Shown: positions 9,391-19,150 of the stretch, piece after piece
Numbering within the stretch: position 1 is the first letter of the stretch
How the letters are laid out: every line of letters begins with the position of its first letter
Assembly: GCF_000710345.2 (NCBI RefSeq)
Contig: NZ_JHEL01000015.1
Coordinates: 124,001 to 188,000 of the forward strand
Direction: 5' to 3'
DNA: 64,000 nt
From: Curtobacterium sp. S6
Lineage (GTDB): Bacteria; Actinomycetota; Actinomycetes; Actinomycetales; Micrococcaceae
Translations under genes and position numbers: made by a program
The notes under the pieces: model-generated
Told to the model about the DNA's origin: nothing
Databases searched by the model: none
The model's input: only the letters and a program-made list of their open reading frames with translations

Positions 9391-10317
9391 ATGCAAGATC
9401 CGCACAAGCTGTATTTGGGTCATCACGGCCTGCTCAACGACCCGCGGCTCAAGGGATTGGACCTCGTCGTGGCGCTGACGGGATTCGCCGAGGCCGGATA
9501 CACGGCGCAACAGGTGTCCGACGCGATTCTGGCCGAACTCCAGACCGAGGAGATCGTGGAGTTCGATGTGGACCAACTGTATGACTACCGGTCCCGTCGA
9601 CCCACGGTGCGGTTCATCGAGGATCATTTCGAGGACATCTCCTTGCCTGAGCTGAAGCTTTACGCGGTGACGGACGGCCTGGGTCAACCTTTCCTTCTGC
9701 TCGCCGGCCCGGAGCCCGATCTTCAGTGGCAGCGGTTCAGCGAGGCCATGACGGAGTTGGCCGAGAAGATGGAGGTGCGGCTCGTCGCGTCGATCGCGTC
9801 GATGCCGATGCCCGTGCCGCACACCCGGCCGCTGCCCGTGACGGCCCACGGAAATCGCAACGATCTCATTCAGGGGATCTCCCCGTGGAAGCCCTTGGCC
9901 GAGCTCGGAGCCTCTGCCGGGCACCTGCTGGAGGTGGAGTTTTCGAAGCGTGGATTCGACACCGTCGGATACACCGTCAACGTTCCGCAGTACCTGTCCG
10001 AGGCGGAACTACCGCAGGCGGCCGTGACGGCCCTCGAACACCTCAGCGCCGCGACCAAATTAAATCTCCCGACCGACAGGTTGCGCGAGGCCGGTCGCGA
10101 CGTCGAGCACCAGATCAACGACCAGGTCAACGGTTCCCCGGAGGTTCAGAGCATCGTCAGCCACCTGGAGAAGCGCTACGACGAGACCATGACCGACGTA
10201 TCCAAGCGTTCGCTGTTGGCGCGCGATGAGTCTGAGATCCCCGATGCGGACGAACTCGGCGAGACGATCGAGCGTTTTCTGGCCGAGCACGACGATGAGG
10301 ACCACCCCGAGTCGTGA
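9391..10317 (+). CDS. PAC2 family protein
   Basis: 308 aa cytosolic protein of the PAC2 (proteasome assembly chaperone 2-like) family, as in Mycobacterium Rv2125. The family core runs from LVVALTGFAEAG (about residue 26) through SPWKPLAELGASAGHLLEV to the NVPQYL stretch near 195, followed by a helical and acidic tail (225-308). The bacterial role is not established; a chaperone or proteasome-linked function is inference from the eukaryotic and archaeal relatives. The ATG at 9391 follows GAGGTGAGGG. The gene is followed by a 16-bp hairpin, so it is probably a single-gene transcript. Confidence 0.9.
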   Translation: MQDPHKLYLGHHGLLNDPRLKGLDLVVALTGFAEAGYTAQQVSDAILAELQTEEIVEFDVDQLYDYRSRRPTVRFIEDHFEDISLPELKLYAVTDGLGQPFLLLAGPEPDLQWQRFSEAMTELAEKMEVRLVASIASMPMPVPHTRPLPVTAHGNRNDLIQGISPWKPLAELGASAGHLLEVEFSKRGFDTVGYTVNVPQYLSEAELPQAAVTALEHLSAATKLNLPTDRLREAGRDVEHQINDQVNGSPEVQSIVSHLEKRYDETMTDVSKRSLLARDESEIPDADELGETIERFLAEHDDEDHPES

Positions 10318-10340
10318 GAACTCTCCGGCGGCGCTGACTC

Positions 10341-10375
10341 ACGGGAACCGGCATCCACAGGATGCCGGTTCCCGT
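10341..10375 (+). terminator. Hairpin terminator after the PAC2 gene
   Basis: A perfect 16-bp inverted repeat (10341-10356 with 10360-10375) with an ACA loop starts 24 bases after the PAC2 stop. It is followed by GGTTT, a weak T-tract. Confidence 0.8.
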
Positions 10376-10460
10376 GGTTTAAGTCCCCGACATCCCCAAA
10401 CCGACGTCCTCAGGACGCGGGAGGTGCCGGGCCTGAGGGGCCTGCGGTGACCATGGGGCC

Positions 10461-11825
10461 ATGACCTCAACACCGGATTCACAGTCAAATTCACCGTCGC
10501 TGACCACACCGGCGCGAGCACCCGAGGACATCCTGGCTTACATGGTCTACGCCCTGGGGTATTGGCCGGAGGAATCCGTCGTGATCCTCGCGTCCTCTCA
10601 CGGGCGATTGGGCCCCTGTCTCAGGCTGAATCTTCCCCGCCATTCACCGAATATTGCCGGCTGGGCGCACGCGTTGACTCGGGCCATCGGGCGCGCGACC
10701 GCCAGCCCGGGAACCGAGGCGCTCTTTGTGGCCGCATTCATCGGGGAGTCGGCCAGGGAGGGGGACGAGCCGTACGCGCCAGACGCCGAGTCGCGCAATC
10801 CGCTGGGCAATGACGCCTTCTTCTGTGAGGACTCGGTCGTGGTTTCGGTGGTCACGGCGTGGCGGATGGCCTTGAAGGAAGGTCACCGAGTGCTGGGGGC
10901 CTGGGTGGTAGACATGGCCGGTCGTCGTTGGGGGACGCTGTGGGGTCTGAGCCACGAGCCGTCAGGAGCGGGCGAACCGCCGTGAGAGGACCTCTCCCTG
11001 GTCAGGGTCGGATCTCAGTTCCCGGCTCATCGGCCGCCCGGCGGGACGTGGCTGGTCGAGGCCCGCGGGGATCTCGAAGGCATCCTCGCGAGTCCGGTCG
11101 GCGTCGCCTTAACCGTTGAGGGACTTGCGCTGTGTGAGCGGACGACGGCCGTGGTCCACCACCGTCGCTTACCGGGCCCGATTGACGCGAGGGCCGGATT
11201 AGGGAAGCGCGAGGCCCCTCTCCGGCGTGCGCTCGAAGACGCGAGGAACCGTGTCAACCGGGATTCCCGAAGCCTGTGGTCTTGCCTCGACCAGGAAGTG
11301 GGGCGGTTGGCATCGCGGTATGCCGGGGGAGATCCCGGGTCATTCATTATCGAATCGATGCCGCTCGTCTCGGCCAAGGCCCTGTTGGCGGTGTCCACCG
11401 CGACGGCGACGGTCGCGGGATCTCACGCGTTTCTCGTCCTCACGGCCGGCGGGAGGCGGGCGGCCGAGGGGTTGTTGACGGCCATCGCCACCAATGGGCC
11501 CGATGCCTTGCTCGAGGCCCGCGTTGGCATCCGGATCATGACGGGGCGCAGCCGCCGACGGCCGAATCACGCCCGCGTGCTGGCCGCGAGGATCATGCTG
11601 AGCATTCTCGAACTCGTGGGAGACCTCGAGACCCAGGACCGGGCGCGAGTCGCCGACGCCTATCTGAGTTGGTTTACCGGTCTCAGTAGCCAGGCCTGCG
11701 AATATCTCGCCCGAGTCCGAACGGCCTCGGGCACCATTCACGCGATGCACTGCAGGGCCATGATGTCGGCGGCGCCGATCCCCGCGTGGCTGTCCGCCTC
11801 GCCGTCCGCCGGGTCTGCCGAATAG
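10461..11825 (+). pseudogene. DUF4192 domain-containing protein, interrupted by an in-frame TGA
   Basis: One continuous reading frame of 455 codons is broken by a single TGA at 10983-10985 (codon 175). The part before the stop (10461-10985, 174 aa) begins with the DUF4192 signature ILAYMVYALGYWPEESVV. The part after it continues in the same phase without another stop to TAG/TAA at 11823-11825 and looks like the C-terminal half: basic linker, then helices with TGRSRRRPNHARVLAARIML. There is no in-frame ATG, GTG or TTG between the stop and GTG 11151, and no convincing ribosome-binding site there. A nonsense mutation, a sequencing error or stop-codon readthrough would all fit. The function of DUF4192 is unknown. 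Alternative annotation: two separate proteins, 10461-10985 and 11151-11825. Confidence 0.75.
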
Positions 11826-12071
11826 GTCCGAGAGCAAATCTCTGACAGAATGACTCTCCGAAGACCCCGTCTTGTTCGTGACGCAACCCGTCCACGCAAA
11901 CTTGCGGCCTGGCCCCTTCAATCGGGAATAAATGCCTAGTCGGCTCCGTTATTCCTGTCGAACGGCCTTGCGAGCGAGCGTGTACGTCCCCTAGTGGGAC
12001 AACGCGGACTTGACAGGGTCATAGGTGTTTTACCCACCTGCGCATTCACGACAGGGAAGAAAGGTTTTTGA

Positions 12072-13469
12072 GTGTCACCAGTTGCACGCAAAAAGTCAGA
12101 GTCCGGCGGTACCCAGGTCAAGGACAAGGCCTCGGTAGCGACCGACGCTGAGAAGACCGCCGACGTCGCACCGTCGTCAAAAACCGCAACGCCGAGCAAG
12201 GCTTCTGCGCAGACCAAGGCGAAGGCCAAGCCTGCCGCCAAGAAAGCCGCCGTGAAGGCGACGAGCCGCAAGAAGGCGACGACCAAGACCGTCGGCGCGG
12301 CTCGGACCGAGGCCGCGGTCTCGGACGCTTCCCAGGACGCGCCGACGACCGGCAAGTCCAGGGACGTCGAAGAGCTGGCCGGCTCGCCCGCCGAGGCGGA
12401 CTCCGAGAACACCGAGGAGCTCGAGAACGAAGAGCGCCCGGTCGCGGACGATGCCGACAAGGAAGAGAAGAAGACCGTGGCCGCCAAGGGCAACGGCTTC
12501 GTCATTTCCACCACGGACGACGACGACGAACCCGCCCAGCGGGTCATCGCTCCGGGCGCCACCGCGGACCCGGTCAAGGATTACCTCAAGCAGATCGGCA
12601 AGGTCTCGTTGCTCAACGCCGAGCAAGAGGTTGACCTGGCGATGCGCATCGAGGCGGGTCTCTACGCGGAACACAAGCTCAAAGACCACCGGGACGAGCT
12701 CAGCGCCCAGGAGCGCAAGGAACTTCGGTGGGTGATTCACGACGGCAAGCGGGCCAAGAACCACCTCCTGGAGGCGAACCTGCGCCTGGTCGTGTCCCTG
12801 GCCAAGAGGTACACCGGGCGCGGCATGCTGTTCCTGGACCTCATCCAGGAAGGCAACCTCGGGCTCATTCGCGCGGTGGAGAAGTTTGACTACTCCAAGG
12901 GCTTCAAGTTCTCGACGTACGCCACGTGGTGGATTCGACAGGCGATCACGCGGGCCATGGCCGACCAGGCAAGGACCATCCGCATTCCGGTCCACATGGT
13001 CGAGGTCATCAACAAGTTGGCCCGTGTGCAGCGCCAGATGTTGCAGGACCTTGGGCGCGAACCCACTCCCGAAGAGTTGGCCAAGGAATTGGACATGACA
13101 CCGGAGAAGGTCGTCGAGGTCCAGAAATACGGTCGCGAGCCGATTTCGCTGCACACCCCGTTGGGTGAGGACGGCGATTCCGAATTCGGCGACCTGATCG
13201 AAGACTCCGAGGCCGTGGTTCCCGCGGACGCCGTGTCCTTCACGTTGTTGCAGGAACAGTTGCACTCGGTCCTGGACACCCTGTCCGAGAGGGAAGCCGG
13301 TGTCGTCGCGATGCGCTTCGGAATGACCGACGGCCAGCCGAAGACCCTGGACGAGATCGGCAAGGTCTACGGCGTGACGCGTGAGCGAATTCGGCAGATA
13401 GAGTCCAAGACGATGTCGAAGCTTCGGCACCCGTCCAGGTCTCAGGTCCTCCGCGACTACCTGGACTGA
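12072..13469 (+). CDS. sigA: Principal RNA polymerase sigma factor (RpoD/HrdB/SigA)
   Basis: Group 1 sigma-70 factor, 465 aa, directing housekeeping transcription. It has an extended, low-complexity N-terminus (1-150) rich in Lys/Ala and then Asp/Glu. Region 1.2 follows from [13 protein letters not shown] (about 166), region 2 with the core-binding [18 protein letters not shown] and -10 recognition [15 protein letters not shown], region 3, and region 4.2 with the helix-turn-helix [12 protein letters not shown] near the C-terminus. The start is GTG at 12072 with GAAAGG upstream. A TTGACA hexamer at 12010-12015 may be part of its promoter, but the matching -10 is unclear. parE lies downstream, as at Streptomyces hrdB. 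A strong bidirectional terminator follows. Confidence 0.97.
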   Translation: MSPVARKKSESGGTQVKDKASVATDAEKTADVAPSSKTATPSKASAQTKAKAKPAAKKAAVKATSRKKATTKTVGAARTEAAVSDASQDAPTTGKSRDVEELAGSPAEADSENTEELENEERPVADDADKEEKKTVAAKGNGFVISTTDDDDEPAQRVIAPGATADPVKDYLKQIGKVSLLNAEQEVDLAMRIEAGLYAEHKLKDHRDELSAQERKELRWVIHDGKRAKNHLLEANLRLVVSLAKRYTGRGMLFLDLIQEGNLGLIRAVEKFDYSKGFKFSTYATWWIRQAITRAMADQARTIRIPVHMVEVINKLARVQRQMLQDLGREPTPEELAKELDMTPEKVVEVQKYGREPISLHTPLGEDGDSEFGDLIEDSEAVVPADAVSFTLLQEQLHSVLDTLSEREAGVVAMRFGMTDGQPKTLDEIGKVYGVTRERIRQIESKTMSKLRHPSRSQVLRDYLD

Positions 13470-13479
13470 TCGTCCACGA

Positions 13480-13519
13480 CAAAGGCCCCGGCCCGCCAGA
13501 TGGCGGGCCGGGGCCTTTG
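13480..13519. terminator. Bidirectional terminator between sigA and DUF7455
   Basis: A perfect 19-bp stem (CAAAGGCCCCGGCCCGCCA and its complement) with a two-base spacer sits between convergent genes. A T-run closes each arm (CCTTTG on both strands), so it can serve both. Confidence 0.9.
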
Positions 13520-13551
13520 TGGTCTCCGGCGCCTTCGCGTCGGATCGCTAC

Positions 13552-13767
13552 TTATGCGGAGGCCGTGGTGGCACCGAGGCGATCACGTTCGTCCTGCCAC
13601 AAGCTTGCCAAGGGACGAAGCTTGTCCTCGTTGGTCGTCGCGTGGTGGGCGCAGAACAACAATTCGCCGCCAGTGTTCTCAAGCACAACGCGCACGTAGG
13701 CCTGAGCCCCGCAGGAATCGCAACGGTCGGTCGCGTTGAGTTCCCGAGCATCCAATGTCGCCGTCAT
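13552..13767 (-). CDS. DUF7455 domain-containing small zinc-ribbon-like protein
   Basis: 71 aa. I chose ATG 13767 because AGGAGGA lies 6 bases upstream and the conserved part starts with MTATLDARELNATDRCDSCG; the frame stays open further upstream without such a site. Two half-sites for metal, CDSC (residues 16-19) and C-x-H-H (LLFCAHH, near 37-40), suggest a small zinc-binding fold. The family is typical of actinobacteria and sits beside the principal sigma factor gene. Its function is unknown. It is transcribed towards sigA and ends at the shared terminator. Confidence 0.88.
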   Translation of the reverse strand: MTATLDARELNATDRCDSCGAQAYVRVVLENTGGELLFCAHHATTNEDKLRPLASLWQDERDRLGATTASA

Positions 13768-14023
13768 GACAATCCTCCTGACGTCTAGTACCGGTCGTCC
13801 TCGCCGATGTCCGAAAGCACCCCCACGAGGGGCCCGAAACACCGGTGAAATCCACGACCGGATTTGAGTGTTCATCTATGCAAACATGCCGGATGAAGGA
13901 TTTCATCCCGATTCTGCGTCGTTCGCTGTGGGCGTTGTGTCATGTCCGCTTGCGGAACCATTAGACTCTAGGTCGCGCCCGAATGGGCGTCGTCGTAGCC
14001 ACATCGTCAGGAGTCCTTGCTCA

Positions 14024-16132
14024 GTGTCGCCGAAGAAATCCGAGTACACCGCACGTCAGCTGTCCGTCTTGGAAGGGCTCGAAGCGGTTCGAAAGCGTCC
14101 TGGCATGTACATCGGGTCGACCGATTCGCGCGGCCTCATGCACTGCCTCTGGGAAATCATCGACAATTCCGTCGACGAGGCCCTCAGCGGTTATGGGCAA
14201 TCCATCGACATCGTATTGAACCGAGACGGCTCGGTTGAGGTCAAGGACGAAGGACGCGGACTGCCCATCGACATCGAGCCGAGGACAGGGCTCTCCGGCG
14301 TCGAGGTGGTCTTCACGAAACTGCACGCCGGCGGAAAATTCGGGGGCGGCACCTATAACGCGGTCGGTGGGCTCCACGGTGTGGGCGCCTCCGTGGTCAA
14401 CGCGCTGTCGTCGAGGCTCGATGTTCAGGTGGACCGAGGCTCCAAGACCTATCAGATGTCGTTCCAACGCGGGATCCCCGGCATCTTCGAGGACGGCGGT
14501 ACGCCCAAGCCCGAGGCGGCCTTCACCCCGGCAGAAGGCAAGGCCGCGCTGGACGTCGTCGGCAAGGCCCGCCGAGGGGTCACCGGAACCCGGGTGAGGT
14601 ACTGGGCCGATCGCCAGATCTTCACCCCCGATGCAAAATTCGATTACGAGCGGCTCGTCGAGCGGGCCCGGCAGACGAGCTTCCTCGTGCCGGGTCTCCG
14701 GCTGCGCATCCGCGACGAGCGCCGGCTGCCCGGCACCCCGGGAGCGGAGGGCCCCCACGAAGAGGTCTTCCAGCACGACGGCGGGATCGCCGAGTACGTC
14801 GAATTCCTGGCCGCCGGTCAGGCGCTGACCGACGTGTGGCGATTCCAAGGCTCGGATACGTTCCACGAGACGGTCCCGGTGCTCGACAGCAACGGGCATT
14901 CGCAGTTGCAGGACGTCGAGCGTGAATGCGAGGTGGACATCGCCCTCAGGTGGGGGACCGGTTATGACACCGCGGTCAAGTCCTACGTCAACATCATTGC
15001 CACCCCGAAGGGCGGCACGCACGTCACCGGCTTTGAGCAAGGCCTCGTCCGCACGTTGCGCAAGGAGATCACCGCGAACGCGCGCAAGCTCAAGGCGGGA
15101 ACCGACAAGGTCGAGAAGGACGACATCCTGGCCGGTCTGACGGCCGTTCTGAACGTCCGGCTCGTGGAGCCTCAGTTCGAGGGCCAGACCAAGGAGGTCT
15201 TGGGTACCCCGGCCGTCAAGTCGATCGTGAGCAAGATCCTCTCCCGCGAGTTGGAGCGCGTGCTCACCTCGAAGAACCGATCCGAGAAGCAGCAGAGCGC
15301 GGCCGTGCTGGAGAAGGTCGTCGCCGAGATGAAGTCGCGCATCTCGGCGCGTGTGCACAAGGAGACACAGCGCCGAAAGAATGCCCTGGAGACCTCGACG
15401 ATGCCGTCGAAATTGGTCGACTGCCGGTCCAACGACGTGGAGCACAGCGAACTGTTCATCGTCGAGGGCGACTCGGCCTTGGGCACCGCGCGTCTGGCGC
15501 GTTCCTCCCAGTACCAGGCCTTGCTACCGATTCGAGGAAAGATCCTCAACGTGCAAAAGGCGTCGGTGACCGACATGCTGGCCAACGCCGAGTGTGCGGC
15601 GCTGATCCAGGTGATCGGCGCAGGCTCGGGCAGAAGCTTTGACCTGGACGTCGCCCGCTACGGCAAAGTCGTCATGATGACCGACGCGGACGTGGACGGC
15701 GCGCACATCCGAACCCTTCTGCTGACCTTGTTTTATCGGTACATGAAACCGCTGGTCGAGGCCGGTCGCGTCTATGCGGCGGTGCCCCCGTTGCACCGCG
15801 TCGAGGTCGTCAACGGTGGCGGCAAAGCGAACGACATGGTGTACACCTACTCGGAGAAGGAGCTCCACGAGGTCTTGCTTGACCTCGAATCGCGCGGCAA
15901 GAAGTACAAGGAGCCGATTCAGCGATACAAGGGCCTGGGCGAGATGGATGCCGATCAGCTGGCCGAAACCACGATGGACCCTCGGCACCGTCTGTTGCGC
16001 CGAGTCCGCATCGAAGACGCCGAAGCGGCCGAGAAGTCTTTCTCCTTGTTGATGGGCTCCGAGGTCGCGCCCCGCAAGGAGTTCCTCATTAATCACGCGG
16101 ATCGTCTCGACCTGGAACAGATCGACGCGTAG
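14024..16132 (+). CDS. parE: DNA topoisomerase IV subunit B (GyrB/ParE family)
   Basis: ATPase subunit of a type IIA topoisomerase, 702 aa from GTG 14024 (AGGAG 10 bases upstream). The open frame extends upstream to 13868, but that extra peptide is not family-like. The GHKL ATPase site has E44 and N48 (WEIIDNSVDEAL), with GGLHGVGASVVNAL as the ATP lid. The transducer domain follows, then the TOPRIM domain with EGDSALG near residue 481 and DADVDGAH near 552. The C-terminus has the conserved QRYKGLGEMDADQL. A position next to the principal sigma factor, with a ParC-type subunit at 24-26.6 kb, matches Streptomyces parE/parC, so I call it ParE rather than the GyrB of the dnaA-gyrB-gyrA region. 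Confidence 0.9.
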   Translation: MSPKKSEYTARQLSVLEGLEAVRKRPGMYIGSTDSRGLMHCLWEIIDNSVDEALSGYGQSIDIVLNRDGSVEVKDEGRGLPIDIEPRTGLSGVEVVFTKLHAGGKFGGGTYNAVGGLHGVGASVVNALSSRLDVQVDRGSKTYQMSFQRGIPGIFEDGGTPKPEAAFTPAEGKAALDVVGKARRGVTGTRVRYWADRQIFTPDAKFDYERLVERARQTSFLVPGLRLRIRDERRLPGTPGAEGPHEEVFQHDGGIAEYVEFLAAGQALTDVWRFQGSDTFHETVPVLDSNGHSQLQDVERECEVDIALRWGTGYDTAVKSYVNIIATPKGGTHVTGFEQGLVRTLRKEITANARKLKAGTDKVEKDDILAGLTAVLNVRLVEPQFEGQTKEVLGTPAVKSIVSKILSRELERVLTSKNRSEKQQSAAVLEKVVAEMKSRISARVHKETQRRKNALETSTMPSKLVDCRSNDVEHSELFIVEGDSALGTARLARSSQYQALLPIRGKILNVQKASVTDMLANAECAALIQVIGAGSGRSFDLDVARYGKVVMMTDADVDGAHIRTLLLTLFYRYMKPLVEAGRVYAAVPPLHRVEVVNGGGKANDMVYTYSEKELHEVLLDLESRGKKYKEPIQRYKGLGEMDADQLAETTMDPRHRLLRRVRIEDAEAAEKSFSLLMGSEVAPRKEFLINHADRLDLEQIDA

Positions 16133-16492
16133 ATGCCCGAGTCCCCCGCGGCGGCGGGGCCACGTGCCGGTAGCTGGCATGAAAATATGAAATTTATCAC
16201 GGGACAAATCGTGAGGGCCGGATCCGAAATTCAGCGGATTCGGCCCTTTGTCGTGCCGGACCGGACGCGCAAACGGGCCGCCGCGATGAGGTCGGAAAGA
16301 CCTTATGCTCTATCCAGCGGTTGCCTGGAGTTTCGCCTGGCTTCACACCAACCTAAGGGTTGAAAATACCCTTTCTATCCTGTCAAGACCTCGCTGACGA
16401 ACCGTCACCAAGGGTTCAGGGTGCATTGCTATCTTGGTGGCGTCCGGTCCAATCGGGTCCGGGTGAGTGCGTTCAGTTGCGCGAGGAGAGCC
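16133..16492. other. Intergenic region between parE and cydA
   Basis: 360 bases without a supportable gene. It contains the parE terminator (16214-16247) and presumably the cydA promoter. I see no confident -35/-10 pair; a TTGAAA at 16361 and a TATCCT at 16376 are too close together to be paired. Confidence 0.6.
16214..16247 (+). terminator. Terminator downstream of parE
   Basis: A 13-bp stem (AGGGCCGGATCCG with CGGATTCGGCCCT, one G-T pair) around an 8-base loop, followed by TTTG. It lies 82 bases after the parE stop. Confidence 0.75.
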
Positions 16493-18064
16493 GTGGATAC
16501 TGTAGAAATTGCCCGATGGCAGTTCGGGACCACCACCGTCTATCACTTCATGATGGTTCCTCTGACGCTCGGCCTGGGGATGGTCGTGCTGATCTTCAAC
16601 CTCCTGTGGGTCAAGACCGGTAAAGAGGAATACCTCAGAATGACGAAATTCTGGGGAAAGCTTTTTCTGATCAACTTCATCATGGGCGTGGCCACCGGTC
16701 TCGTCCAGGAGTTCCAATTCGGCATGGCGTGGAGCGAGTACTCCCGGTTTGTCGGCGACGTTTTCGGTGCCCCGCTGGCCATGGAAGGCCTGCTCGCCTT
16801 CTTCGTCGAATCGACGTTCCTGGGGCTGTGGATCTTCGGTTGGAAGAAGCTGAAGCCGGTCATCCACGCCCTCTGCCTGGGCGCGGCGGTGCTCGCCTCG
16901 TGGCTGTCGGCGCTGTTCATCATCGTCGCCAATTCATGGATGCAACATCCCGTGGGCTACGAAGTGGTCAACGGCCGCCCCGTGCTCAACGACATCTGGG
17001 CCGTGTTGACCAACAGCACCGCGTTGGTGGCCATCACCCACACCATATTTGGGGCCTTGGCCGTGGCCGGCTCCTTCTTGCTCGGCATCGCCTGGTACAA
17101 GCTGTGGAAGCGGCGGCGCCTCGGAATCGACACCGTGGACGAGAACGGACGAGTGGTCGTCGGCGATTCCGGCCGCGGCGCGCAGGACAAGCGAGACTAT
17201 TCCGTCTGGTTCCGCTCCCTGCGTTTCGGCATCCTGATCGGTCTGATCGGCTTTCTGGGGACGGCCTTCAGCGGCCATATCCAGGGGCAGCTGATGTTCC
17301 AGCAACAGCCTCTGAAGATGGCCGCAGCGGAGGCCGCCTGCCACGACGGCACCGCCTTCTCGGTCATGACGATCTCCGACCTCGGTTCTCAGAACTGTGG
17401 TGATGTGCAGAACCTGATCGAGATCCCTGGCCTGCTGTCCTTCTTGGCCCACGACGACTTCACGACCAATATTCCCGGTATCACGACGCTGATGCCTCAG
17501 TACGAACAGATGTACGGAACGAACCTCGCCGATAATTCCCTCTACGGGGATCGGGCGGGTCAAGAGATCAGCTACCTGCCTCTGATGGAGGTGACCTACT
17601 GGGGCTTCCGCATCATGATCACCTTCGGCGGCATGGCGGCCGTGGCCTGCGTCTTCGCCTGGTGGATCACGAGGAAGGGTACGGTCCCAGAATCCAAGTG
17701 GCTCACCCGGTTGGCGATCTTCGGAATCCTGGCGCCCTTCGGGGCCAACATCGCCGGATGGATCTTCACGGAGATGGGGCGCCAGCCCTTCGTCGTGGCG
17801 CCGAACCCCGATCTTCCGCTGGACCAACGCATCTATATGTTCACCCAGGCGGCGGTGTCGCCCCACGTCACGGCGGGGGAGATGCTTTTCTCCCTCATCG
17901 CGTTGGTCGTGATCTACGCGATTCTCATGGTCGTGGAGGTCTTCCTGATCTCCAGATACGTCAAGACGGGCGTCGTGGCCGCGATGCCCGAGCTCGTCAG
18001 ATCGGATGATCACGATGACGACGACTCCACCGCCAAAGACGACGTCCTGGCCTTTGCCTACTAG
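16493..18064 (+). CDS. cydA: Cytochrome bd quinol oxidase subunit I
   Basis: Haem-bearing subunit of the high-affinity terminal oxidase; integral membrane; 523 aa from GTG 16493, preceded by GAGGAG. The open frame begins at 16421 but the family N-terminus is EIARWQFGTTTVYHF. The first-helix haem-ligand histidine (VYHF) and the Q-loop start QQQPLKMAAAEA, with its conserved Lys and Glu, are visible; the Q-loop is the short actinobacterial type. The normally invariant GRQPW motif reads GRQPF here (429-433). The C-terminus is an acidic tail. cydB follows after 12 bases and the fused cydDC after that, so this is the head of an oxidase operon. Confidence 0.96.
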   Translation: MDTVEIARWQFGTTTVYHFMMVPLTLGLGMVVLIFNLLWVKTGKEEYLRMTKFWGKLFLINFIMGVATGLVQEFQFGMAWSEYSRFVGDVFGAPLAMEGLLAFFVESTFLGLWIFGWKKLKPVIHALCLGAAVLASWLSALFIIVANSWMQHPVGYEVVNGRPVLNDIWAVLTNSTALVAITHTIFGALAVAGSFLLGIAWYKLWKRRRLGIDTVDENGRVVVGDSGRGAQDKRDYSVWFRSLRFGILIGLIGFLGTAFSGHIQGQLMFQQQPLKMAAAEAACHDGTAFSVMTISDLGSQNCGDVQNLIEIPGLLSFLAHDDFTTNIPGITTLMPQYEQMYGTNLADNSLYGDRAGQEISYLPLMEVTYWGFRIMITFGGMAAVACVFAWWITRKGTVPESKWLTRLAIFGILAPFGANIAGWIFTEMGRQPFVVAPNPDLPLDQRIYMFTQAAVSPHVTAGEMLFSLIALVVIYAILMVVEVFLISRYVKTGVVAAMPELVRSDDHDDDDSTAKDDVLAFAY

Positions 18065-18076
18065 GAGCGCACCACC

Positions 18077-19141
18077 ATGTTCGAAGAATTTGTAGGACAA
18101 CCTGGTTTACCGACCCTGTGGTTCTTGGTGGTCGGAGTATTACTGATCGGATACATCGTGTTGGATGGATTCGACCTCGGAGTCGGCATGCTGATGGGCC
18201 GGATCTTCTCCAAGAACGAGAAGGAACGCCGTCTGCTGCTGAACACGATTGGCCCCGTCTGGGACGGGAACGAAGTGTGGTTGATTACCGGCGGGGCGGC
18301 CATCTTCGCCGCCTTCCCGATGTGGTACGCCTCCCTGTTCTCGGCCCTGTACATTCCCTTGACCCTCATCCTGCTGGTCCTCATCCTGCGGGCCGTGTCG
18401 ATCGAATACCGTGGCAAGCTGTCCGGGCCACGTTGGGAAGCCCGGTGGAACGCAATTATGTCCGTTGCGTCGTTCTTCATCGCATTCCTGATCGGGGCCG
18501 CCCTGGCGATCACCACCACGGGCCTGCCCCTGGACGAGCACGCGGACCGGGTCGGCGGTCCCTTCGCCTGGCTGACGGTTCCGGCCATCATCGGTGGGCT
18601 GGCCATGGTCGGTTTCAGCCTGGTCCACGGCCTGGCGTTCCTCGCCCTGAAGACCGACGGGGAGGTGCGGCACCGGGCACGGTCCTTCTTGGTTCGGCTC
18701 TTGCCGATTGCTCTCCTGCCGATGGTCGCGTGGGCGGTGTGGTTGCAGGTCCTCGGGGCGACGCCGCTGTCCGTGACGCTCCTGGTCCTGGCGGCCGTGA
18801 GCGCCGGTCTTGCCTGGACGATGGCCAAGGTCGGGCGCGAAGGCTGGTCCTTTGCCGGGCTCGCCGGCTTCGCGGTCTTGGGTGCGTTGTCGATCTTCAT
18901 GGCCGCATATCCCAACGTGCTGCCCACGACGCTAACGGACGGCACGACGTTGACCATTCAGAATGCCTCGTCCTCGCCGTACACGCTGAAGATCATGACG
19001 ATCGTCGCGTGCATTGGGCTGCCGGTCCTCTTCCTGTACCAAGGATGGACCTACTGGGTCTTCCGCAAGCGGTTGATGGCCGAACATATTCCCGAGGCTC
19101 ACGACGTCACGAGCCTGTCGAGCCAGCCCAACGCCCGGTAA
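18077..19141 (+). CDS. cydB: Cytochrome bd quinol oxidase subunit II
   Basis: Partner membrane subunit of CydA, 354 aa with eight or nine hydrophobic helices. The family N-terminus is clear: LPTLWFLVVGVLLIGYIVLD, then GFDLGVGML and the conserved GPVWDGNEVWL stretch near residues 57-67 (the Trp/Asp/Asn region characteristic of CydB). ATG 18077 follows AGGAGC from the end of cydA by 12 bases, and the downstream cydDC start is 9 bases after its stop, so the three genes are almost certainly cotranscribed. The product acts in the cytoplasmic membrane, reducing O2 with menaquinol. Confidence 0.96.
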   Translation: MFEEFVGQPGLPTLWFLVVGVLLIGYIVLDGFDLGVGMLMGRIFSKNEKERRLLLNTIGPVWDGNEVWLITGGAAIFAAFPMWYASLFSALYIPLTLILLVLILRAVSIEYRGKLSGPRWEARWNAIMSVASFFIAFLIGAALAITTTGLPLDEHADRVGGPFAWLTVPAIIGGLAMVGFSLVHGLAFLALKTDGEVRHRARSFLVRLLPIALLPMVAWAVWLQVLGATPLSVTLLVLAAVSAGLAWTMAKVGREGWSFAGLAGFAVLGALSIFMAAYPNVLPTTLTDGTTLTIQNASSSPYTLKIMTIVACIGLPVLFLYQGWTYWVFRKRLMAEHIPEAHDVTSLSSQPNAR

Positions 19142-19150
19142 GCATCGACC

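Noticed and set aside
13868-14023. Upstream extension of the parE frame
   Set aside because: The extra 52 residues are not family-like; GTG 14024 has an AGGAG and begins the conserved N-terminus.
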